A stretch of 5,082 nucleotides of DNA from Candidatus Zhuqueibacterota bacterium (GTDB taxonomy: Bacteria > Zhuqueibacterota > Zhuqueibacteria > Oceanimicrobiales > Oceanimicrobiaceae): contig JAABYK010000478.1 of NCBI GenBank assembly GCA_011775825.1, positions 1 through 5,082 of the forward strand, written 5' to 3'. The position numbers and the translations under genes are program-made. The notes below the pieces were generated by a model. It did no database searches, was not told the DNA's origin, and saw only the letters and a list, made by a program, of their open reading frames with translations. Positions 1 to 5,082 of this stretch are shown here, in pieces (position 1 is the stretch's first letter; every line of letters starts with the position of its first letter).

Positions 1-19
1 CATCCTTAAAAGCTCCAAG

Positions 20-229
20 TCATTCTGTGTCCCATTTATTCATGTCTTTAGACTGCTCAAATGCCCTTAAGGAGAAATGCATCATGGAAGACATCAGAAG
101 TTTCAATCTTTCTTTATTTGATAGCTTCGTTTTTTCATTGCGTGGTTCTGACCCTCGCAAACGGGCCGGTCGGTTCCTTTGAATCCCATCTCGTTGATTT
201 TGGACAGCAATATGATTCTTAACTCTCAC
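20..229 (-). CDS. Short hypothetical ORF, 69 aa, doubtful
   Basis: This frame opens with GTG at 227-229 and closes with TGA at 20-22. The C-terminal half is lysine- and leucine-rich and could form an amphipathic helix (around SNKERLKLLMSSMMHFSLRA); the N-terminal half is basic and low in hydrophobic residues. I do not recognise a family. No ribosome-binding site precedes the GTG, which lies inside a 14-base palindrome. The reading frame continues upstream to a TAA without an ATG. It may be the remnant of a longer gene or a chance ORF. Confidence 0.2.
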   Translation of the reverse strand: MRVKNHIAVQNQRDGIQRNRPARLRGSEPRNEKTKLSNKERLKLLMSSMMHFSLRAFEQSKDMNKWDTE

Positions 230-236
230 GTGAGAG
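223..236. repeat. 14-base perfect palindrome
   Basis: CTCTCACGTGAGAG is its own reverse complement. It sits in the gene-poor region, just before the GTG of the doubtful 69-residue ORF on the minus strand. It could be a binding site for a dimeric regulator or a chance palindrome. Confidence 0.4.
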
Positions 237-540
237 CACGCGCGTGGAGAAAGTTAGGTCGTACGCGTCAACGTGCTCGCCATTGGCGCCCAAGGTATCA
301 CGCTTCACGATCAAAGGGTTAATTCCTGGGGGCGAGCGCTTCGGCGTGGGCACCTTCATGGCTTGGCACTTTCAATCCGGTCGGCAACTCGCAGTTGAGA
401 TCGAAGCATAGGATTCCGCATCTTCTGGTGAAACGCTTACATCTTCATTGACTTGGCGCTATGATGCGGCAATTCTGTCATTGCGCTGGGGATTTGAAGC
501 TTAGGATTGAACCGCTCAACTCAATCTCATTGCCAATGTC

Positions 541-609
541 CTACTCATATCGCAGCGCATCCACGGGATTCGAGAGTGCGGCTCTGATGGCCTGAAAGCT
601 GACGGTCGC
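541..609 (-). repeat. Near-identical 3' end shared with the paralog, copy 1
   Basis: The last 22 codons and the stop of the downstream permease match bases 3083-3151 at 67 of 69 positions. The two differences are at 577 (T versus C, synonymous) and 584 (C versus T, Arg versus Lys). The match stops at the stop codon on one side and decays to ordinary paralog divergence from base 610 on the other. Confidence 0.9.
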
Positions 610-2928
610 TAACGCAATGGTCAATGCTACGGTTCCCGCAACAACGAACGTTAAGGCTTTTAGTTCGACGCGATAGGCAAAATCTGCAAGCCAATTGCTC
701 ATCACCAGATAAGCGATGGGACTCGCCACGGCAATGGCCACCATGACAAGCCTGGTAAACTCCTTAGACAAAAGGATGAGGATGCTGGGAATCGAGGCTC
801 CGAGTACTTTACGAATACCCACCTCTTTTGTGCGTTGCTCTGCAGTGAAAGCGGCCAAACCGAAAAGGCCCAGACAGGCGATCAAAATAGCAAGCGCGGC
901 AAAGATGGAAAAAAAGCGTTGCAATTGCTCCTCGGATCGATACAGGGCATCGAACTGCTGGTCGAGAAGTTGATACTCGAACGGACGATGCGGAGCAAAT
1001 TCTGCCCATTTATCCGACAAAAAATCGAGCGTGGCAGAAATGTCTCGAGGACTGACTTTGACCAGGAGGTACTGAAAGTCTCTTGGCGAAATAAACAGCA
1101 CAAGCGGATTGATCGCCGAGTGTAATGAAGCATAATGAAAATCTTTCACGACGCCTATGACTCGACCTTTCCGGCCGTGTAAGTTCAACGTCTCGCCCAA
1201 TGCCTCTTCAATCTTCCAGCCGAGCTTGCTGACGGCCGATTCATTTAGGATGTAGTCGTAAGCCTCAGTGTGTGCTGGACTCTTTGTGAAATCCCGCCCG
1301 TGTGCCAATTCCAACTCAATGGTTTTAATGAAATCCGGGTCCACGATCCAGCCGACCATTAGCGGATATTCTTCTTGTGAGAGTCCTTCGGCTTGCACTA
1401 AATAGCCGCCTCTTACTTTTCCGGGCACCGCTCCCACAGCCGAGACATTCAACACGTTCGAATGCTGACGCAAGGCACCTTTCAAGGCCTCCCGGTTCTG
1501 CTGAAGTTGGCGGTCTCCGAATGGAAGGACGAGAATTTGATCTTTCTCGAATCCTAATTTCTTATTTCGAACGTACTGCAGTTGGTTGTTAACGACCACC
1601 GTACCCACGATCAAAAACACAGAAACCGCGAACTGAAAAATCACCAGGATTTTCCTGAATTGTGCTCCTCTTATGCCCCTTTGTTGTTCACCCTTCAGCA
1701 CACTAACAGGCTGAAAACCGGAAAGAACTAATGCAGGGTAGCTTCCCGCAACAAACCCGACTAACAAGGTAATCGCTGCGATGATTGACAGCGTCATAAA
1801 ATTGTTGACATAATTAGTGTCCAGATGCTTGCCGATCAAGGCGTTGTAACTCGGCAAGACGAACTCCACGAGACCGATGGCGAGCAAAAGCGCAATCATG
1901 GCAGTCAGAAAAGACTCGCCGAGGAACTGAGCCATAAGGTAGCCCCGATGCGCACCAGCAACTTTGCGGACGCCAACTTCTTTTGCGCGTCGTGCAGATC
2001 TGGCTGTGGCCAGATTCATGTAGTTGGTGCAAGCCACAAGCAAAATAAGCGCTGCGATAGCCGAAAATCCGTAAACATACGCGACATCGCTTCGGAGGGC
2101 GTAATCACTTGCAATGTCCTGGGAATGCAACCGAATGTCTTTTAGAGGTTGTAAAAATAAGCCGCTCGCACTCGCATCCTCACCAAATTCTTGCTCCAAG
2201 AATGCAGGAATTTTGTCCCGAAGCGAGGCTATCGAACGCTCATCCCCAAGCAAAAAATACGTTGCAAAATTGGCAGAGTCCCAGGTTTCCTCGTCAGCGG
2301 TACTCCAATGACGAATGGAGACGAAGGAAGCCAAATAGTCAAATTGAATATGGGAATTGGATGGAACGTCCTGCATCACGCCGGTCACTTCACACGTTCT
2401 GGAATTATCAATTTGGATGATTTCGCCAAGCGGATTTTCATTGCCAAACAGCTTTCGGGCGCTGGTTTCCGTTAGAACAATCGTGTTCGGTCGGGAAAGC
2501 GCTTTGTCGGGATCTCCAACCAAAAGTGGATACGAGAAAATAGAAAGGAAAGTGGAATCGGCATACGCAAAGCCTTCTTCCAGAAATTTCTTGTCACCGT
2601 AACGAACAATGACTGGAGAAATTGCACCCCAACCGTAGTAACGAGCGAAAGATTCGATCTCAGGAAATGTACGTGTAAACAGCGGCCCCAGCCGGGCTGG
2701 GGTTGAGGCTATCTTTACGTCTTTGCCCCCAAACTTAATATGATAAATGGCCCGATAAATTCTCTCTGAATTTTGGTGGAAGGTGTCGAAGCTGAACTCG
2801 TCTTGCACATAGAAGACAATCAGCAGACAGCACGCCAGGCCAACGGCCAGCCCCGCAATGTTGATAAATGAATAGGTTTTGAACCTCAGAAGATTGCGGA
2901 CAGTGGTTTTAAGATAGTTTTTAAACAT
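541..2928 (-). CDS. FtsX-like / MacB-type ABC transporter permease (complete, 795 aa)
   Basis: This gene encodes the membrane subunit of a type VII (MacB/LolCE/FtsX-like, mechanotransmission) ABC transporter in the cytoplasmic membrane. Numbering from the chosen ATG, the sequence shows: a basic N-terminus; TM1 at about 20-42 (INIAGLAVGLACCLLIVF); a MacB-like extracytoplasmic core at about 43-280; a first FtsX unit with helices near 285-302, 338-358 and 380-398, containing the cytoplasmic motif KEVGVRKVAGA and the stretch AGSYPALVLSGFQP; TM5 near 428-447; a second extracytoplasmic core at about 450-665; and a second FtsX unit with helices near 672-692, 725-745 and 758-780, with the motif KEVGIRKVLGAS. 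It ends in NPVDALRYE, typical of the family. There is no Walker A or other ATPase domain, so it needs a separate ATPase. The frame can extend to a TTG at 2964, but I chose the ATG at 2926-2928 because GGGAG lies 8 bases upstream and MFKNYLK is the usual family start. It lies 154 bases downstream of its paralog, probably in the same operon. The substrate is unknown. Confidence 0.95.
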   Translation of the reverse strand: MFKNYLKTTVRNLLRFKTYSFINIAGLAVGLACCLLIVFYVQDEFSFDTFHQNSERIYRAIYHIKFGGKDVKIASTPARLGPLFTRTFPEIESFARYYGWGAISPVIVRYGDKKFLEEGFAYADSTFLSIFSYPLLVGDPDKALSRPNTIVLTETSARKLFGNENPLGEIIQIDNSRTCEVTGVMQDVPSNSHIQFDYLASFVSIRHWSTADEETWDSANFATYFLLGDERSIASLRDKIPAFLEQEFGEDASASGLFLQPLKDIRLHSQDIASDYALRSDVAYVYGFSAIAALILLVACTNYMNLATARSARRAKEVGVRKVAGAHRGYLMAQFLGESFLTAMIALLLAIGLVEFVLPSYNALIGKHLDTNYVNNFMTLSIIAAITLLVGFVAGSYPALVLSGFQPVSVLKGEQQRGIRGAQFRKILVIFQFAVSVFLIVGTVVVNNQLQYVRNKKLGFEKDQILVLPFGDRQLQQNREALKGALRQHSNVLNVSAVGAVPGKVRGGYLVQAEGLSQEEYPLMVGWIVDPDFIKTIELELAHGRDFTKSPAHTEAYDYILNESAVSKLGWKIEEALGETLNLHGRKGRVIGVVKDFHYASLHSAINPLVLFISPRDFQYLLVKVSPRDISATLDFLSDKWAEFAPHRPFEYQLLDQQFDALYRSEEQLQRFFSIFAALAILIACLGLFGLAAFTAEQRTKEVGIRKVLGASIPSILILLSKEFTRLVMVAIAVASPIAYLVMSNWLADFAYRVELKALTFVVAGTVALTIALATVSFQAIRAALSNPVDALRYE

Positions 2929-2936
2929 GCATTCTG

Positions 2937-2941
2937 CTCCC
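2937..2941 (-). promoter_or_regulatory. Ribosome-binding site for the complete permease gene
   Basis: On the minus strand GGGAG stands 8 bases before the ATG at 2926-2928. It decides the start: the alternative TTG at 2964 would place this site inside the coding region and add twelve residues that do not resemble the family's usual N-terminus. Confidence 0.7.
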
Positions 2942-2966
2942 GTGAAATATTTAGTCGTCAACAAGT

Positions 2967-2999
2967 AACTTTACGAAACTTTGAAAGTTTAGTAAAGTT
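2967..2999. promoter_or_regulatory. 33-base dyad with four phased half-sites, putative operator
   Basis: This is an almost perfect inverted repeat in the space between the two permease genes. The outer arms AACTTTAC and GTAAAGTT pair over 8 bases. After one G/A mismatch the inner arms AAACTT and AAGTTT pair over 6 bases around a TGA loop; the centre can also be read as a 15-base palindrome, AAACTTTGAAAGTTT. The pentamer ACTTT occurs at 2968 and 2978 and its complement AAAGT at 2984 and 2994, so each pair is spaced exactly 10 bases, one helical turn. That arrangement suits a dimeric or tetrameric DNA-binding regulator. It lies 39-71 bases upstream of the downstream gene's ATG, where an operator would control a second promoter. 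No convincing promoter boxes were found. A hairpin or terminator function is the alternative reading. Confidence 0.5.
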
Positions 3000-3007
3000 A
3001 TTTTTTT
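2967..3007 (+). terminator. Possible intrinsic terminator for plus-strand transcription (alternative reading of the dyad)
   Basis: Read on the plus strand, the 33-base inverted repeat is followed by A and then seven T residues (3001-3007), which is the form of a rho-independent terminator. The stem is AT-rich, and no plus-strand gene precedes it, so it could only stop antisense transcripts from the downstream permease region. On the minus strand the T-run becomes an A-run before the hairpin, so this would not terminate the permease operon. Confidence 0.3.
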
Positions 3008-3019
3008 GGTCCCGGCTTG

Positions 3020-3040
3020 GGGTTCAGTTTTAACTGACCC
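3020..3040 (-). other. Small hairpin after the stop of the upstream permease gene
   Basis: GGGT and CAGTT on the plus strand pair with AACTG and ACCC, with a single bulged T at 3024 and a very tight loop. On the transcribed minus strand it begins 42 bases after the stop codon. It is followed by CCAAGCCGGGACC and an A-run, not by a T-run, so it is not a standard terminator. It could be an mRNA-stabilising or processing hairpin between the cistrons. Confidence 0.3.
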
Positions 3041-3082
3041 TCTCGGACGTAAAATGGTTGCACTTGTGCCTTCGGCAGGTGT

Positions 3083-3151
3083 CTACTCATATCGCAGCGC
3101 ATCCACGGGATTCGAGAGCGCGGCTTTGATGGCCTGAAAGCTGACGGTCGC
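3083..3151 (-). repeat. Near-identical 3' end shared with the paralog, copy 2
   Basis: This is the partner of 541-609, covering the stop and last 22 codons of the upstream permease. Twenty of the 22 codons are identical, including the choice of synonymous codons, although the rest of the two genes differs widely at third positions. The bases flanking the stop codons are not alike. Confidence 0.9.
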
Positions 3152-5082
3152 AAGTGCGATCAGGATGACTAAAATCGCCGCACTGATGAACGTGATGATG
3201 TCGACTTGGGTGCGGTACACGAAATTCTCCAGCCAATCTTGCATGACCAAATAGGCTACCGGAAACGCAATCACGCTTGCCACGGCAACCCATTTTGTAA
3301 ATTCCCTGGAGAGCAAGAGAACGAGACCGGTGACCGACGCTCCCAGGACTTTTCGAATGCCAATTTCTTTGGTTTTTTGTTCAGTCGTAAACGAGGCCAA
3401 TCCCAACAATCCCAAACATGCGATGAAAATGGCGATAAACGCAAACGATGCGAACAGTCTGGCGGCGTTCTCGTCCGAGCGATAAATCTCTCTGAAATGT
3501 TCGTCGAGAAAATCATACTCAAACGGTCGCCCGGGAACATATTTGTTCCAAATGGACTCGATGTCGGCAATCGTGTCTCCGACACCATGAGGACTCACTT
3601 TTATCAACAGAAAACGAAATCGATCCGGATTGACCATCATGATCAGCGGCTCAATTTTTTGACGCAACGAATAGAAGTGATAGTCCTTCACCACACCGAC
3701 AACTGAGTAATTCGGAGCATCCCCACTTCTAACAAATTCTTTGCCAATGGGATTCTTCCAACCGATCTCTTTGACCGCCGCTTCATTGATGATAACCGAG
3801 GTAAGCGTATCCGAGGCAAACTTTCTCGAAAAATCTCGACCTTGCACAATTTGCATCTTCATGCTTTCGACAAAATCGAAATCCACGTAGCTGTATCGCA
3901 TCATCATTTCCACTTCGCCATTGCTGTTCGCGATCTCCATCGTGCCCTGGGAATCGCTTGCGCCTCCCAAGCCGGCCGAGGCCGTAACGTCCGCGATATT
4001 GGCGTGCTTCTTTAATTCATGTTTTAGCAGCGCGACCTTGTCGCGAACTTCACTGCTTCGCAACGGCAGATAGACCACCTGGTCTTTGTTGAAGCCCAAT
4101 TCCTTGTTGCGAATGAATTCCATTTGATCTCGGATCAGACCCGTACTGATAATGAGGGTTATGGCAATGGCAAATTGAGCCAAAACCAGAGCTTTTCTGA
4201 GCACCGAACCTTTTGCAGTGGACGTAAACGCGCCTTTCAAAGTCTCGACTGGTTGATACCCGGAAAGGAAAAAAGCGGGATAACTGCCGGCAATGACACC
4301 CACGATGAGCGCAATCCCAACCAATTCCAGTATGAAGATCCAATTCTCGTAGTAGTCGACGATGATTCTGTTTTCAAAAATAGTCTTAAATGTCGGATAG
4401 ACCAATTGCACCAAAGCCAGGGCAACAATCAGTGACAGAAAAGTGGTGATGATGGATTCGCCCAGAAATTGGGTGATCAACTGTTTTCGATTCGAGCCTA
4501 CGACTTTGCGAAGTCCCACTTCTCGGGCCCTTTTGGCAGAACGTGCCGTCGACAGGTTCATGAAATTGATGCACGCGATCAAAAGCACAAACGCGGCGAT
4601 GGTTGAAAACAAATAAACATCGTTGATGCTGCCCTGATTAAAATTAAAGCTCTGATAGCGGATGTGCCCCGAATGCAAATGAATGTGCTGCAACGGCTGC
4701 AAATACAGTTCAAAGCTCCTTTCCGAGGCAGGCCCCACGTGCTTATCAAGAAATTCCGGGAACCGCTCTTCGACTTCAGATTGCGCGACACCCTCCTTGA
4801 GCAGCACGTATGTTGCCAGCGTGTTGGTGTTCCAGCTTTTCAGCCAACTGAGTTGGTCTTCCAGAGTCACATACGAACCGAGCATATCAAAACGGATGTG
4901 AGAATTTCGCGGGTAGTTCTGCATGACTCCGGTGATGGTGTAGTCGTTCACACCACGACTGTGATGCACCGTGACCGTTTTGCCGATGGGATCTTCGTCA
5001 CCAAAATATTTCCGGGCCAGGTCTTCGTTAATGATCAGAGAGTGCGGGTTGCTCAGTGCGGTTTCGGAATTTCCCTGCTTCA
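3083..5082 (-). CDS. FtsX-like / MacB-type ABC transporter permease, paralog of the downstream gene (N-terminus beyond window)
   Basis: This is a second large ABC permease of the same family, cut by the window edge. The frame stays open from the stop (3083-3085) to base 5080, giving 665 visible residues. By alignment with the neighbour about 135 residues are missing, including TM1, which implies a full length near 800. The first visible residues (KQGNSETALSNP, then ARKYFGDEDPIGKT) match the neighbour's ALSRPN and ARKLFGNENPLGE, so the GTG at 4967-4969 is an internal codon and not the start. Visible domains in order are: the rest of the first MacB-like core; an FtsX unit with helices near fragment residues 155-172, 210-228 and 247-265 and the motif REVGLRKVVGS; a helix near 297-315; a second extracytoplasmic core at about 320-535; and a final FtsX unit with the motif KEIGIRKVLGAS and three helices, ending in NPVDALRYE. 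No ATPase domain is present in the visible part. The family assignment is firm; the substrate and the ATPase partner are unknown. Confidence 0.95.
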   Translation of the reverse strand, partial: KQGNSETALSNPHSLIINEDLARKYFGDEDPIGKTVTVHHSRGVNDYTITGVMQNYPRNSHIRFDMLGSYVTLEDQLSWLKSWNTNTLATYVLLKEGVAQSEVEERFPEFLDKHVGPASERSFELYLQPLQHIHLHSGHIRYQSFNFNQGSINDVYLFSTIAAFVLLIACINFMNLSTARSAKRAREVGLRKVVGSNRKQLITQFLGESIITTFLSLIVALALVQLVYPTFKTIFENRIIVDYYENWIFILELVGIALIVGVIAGSYPAFFLSGYQPVETLKGAFTSTAKGSVLRKALVLAQFAIAITLIISTGLIRDQMEFIRNKELGFNKDQVVYLPLRSSEVRDKVALLKHELKKHANIADVTASAGLGGASDSQGTMEIANSNGEVEMMMRYSYVDFDFVESMKMQIVQGRDFSRKFASDTLTSVIINEAAVKEIGWKNPIGKEFVRSGDAPNYSVVGVVKDYHFYSLRQKIEPLIMMVNPDRFRFLLIKVSPHGVGDTIADIESIWNKYVPGRPFEYDFLDEHFREIYRSDENAARLFASFAFIAIFIACLGLLGLASFTTEQKTKEIGIRKVLGASVTGLVLLLSREFTKWVAVASVIAFPVAYLVMQDWLENFVYRTQVDIITFISAAILVILIALATVSFQAIKAALSNPVDALRYE

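Larger units (their letters stand above)
1..540. other. Region downstream of the permease genes with no convincing gene
   Basis: I see no recognisable protein family, tRNA or rRNA here. Stops are frequent in all frames, and the longest open stretches are 69 codons or fewer. On the minus strand, three short ORFs follow one another with overlaps (356-421, 219-359 and 20-229), which could be a decayed gene or chance. No good terminator for the permease operon was found just after base 541. The short inverted repeat GATTGA with TCAATC (about 505-526) has a 10-base loop and no T-run. Confidence 0.6.

Noticed and set aside
505..526. Inverted repeat GATTGA/TCAATC after the operon as a terminator
   Set aside because: It has only a 6-base stem, a 10-base loop and no T-run on the minus strand.
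1825..2475. Several plus-strand open frames of 65-106 codons opposite the downstream permease
   Set aside because: They overlap one another in different frames inside a well-supported gene, and their translations have the odd composition of antisense shadows.
2800..2860. Lipoprotein-like GLAC sequence in the first membrane helix
   Set aside because: The residue at -3 from the cysteine is Gly rather than Leu, and the segment is the conserved TM1 of FtsX-type permeases, so it is a membrane anchor and not a lipobox.
2940..2962. TTGACG on the minus strand (2956-2961) as a -35 promoter box
   Set aside because: No -10-like sequence stands at the right distance, and the box would lie only about 28 bases from the start codon, overlapping the ribosome-binding region.
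2929..2964. TTG start at 2962-2964 adding twelve residues to the downstream permease
   Set aside because: GGGAG is correctly spaced from the ATG at 2926-2928, and MFKNYLK is the usual N-terminus of this family.
3206..3706. 166-codon open frame on the plus strand opposite the upstream permease
   Set aside because: It lies wholly within a permease gene with clear family motifs on the other strand, and its translation is rich in Asn, Arg, Gln and Cys with no domain-like pattern. It is a shadow of the real gene.
3083..4969. GTG at 4967-4969 as the start of the upstream permease
   Set aside because: The frame continues without a stop to the window edge, and the 37 upstream codons (ALSNP, ARKYFGDEDPIGKT) are clearly homologous to the neighbour. 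The GTG is an internal valine.

Overview
The window holds two tandem genes on the minus strand. Each encodes a large (about 800-residue) ABC transporter permease of the FtsX/MacB type. The upstream gene (3083 to the right edge) lacks its N-terminal part because the window ends inside it. The downstream gene (541-2928) is complete. A third region (1-540) lies downstream of both genes and has no convincing gene. The base composition looks balanced. This permease architecture (one N-terminal membrane helix, then two MacB periplasmic-core plus FtsX units, ending in NPVDALRYE) is common in Bacteroidota and relatives in the FCB group, candidate phyla such as KSB1 or Calditrichota, and Acidobacteriota. 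I infer a lineage of that kind and cannot place it more precisely.

Layout in the direction of transcription (right to left): permease 2 (3' 665 codons visible, stop at 3083-3085); a 154-base intergenic space (2929-3082) with a small hairpin (3020-3040) and a striking 33-base dyad (2967-2999); a GGGAG ribosome-binding site (2937-2941); permease 1 (ATG at 2926-2928, stop at 541-543); then about 540 bases of apparently non-coding or decayed sequence with a 14-base perfect palindrome and a few short, weakly supported ORFs.

The two permeases are clear paralogs over their whole shared length and most likely belong to one transcription unit. FtsX/MacB permeases work as dimers driven by a separate or fused MacB/LolD-like ATPase. 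Neither protein carries an ATPase domain and no ATPase gene is in the window, so the partner must lie elsewhere, possibly just beyond the right edge. The substrate cannot be read from the sequence.

I did not find a convincing new biological system. The points most worth a second look are the dyad with four ACTTT/AAAGT half-sites phased at 10 bases between the paralogs, and the near-identical 69-base 3' ends of two otherwise well-diverged genes, which suggests local gene conversion.
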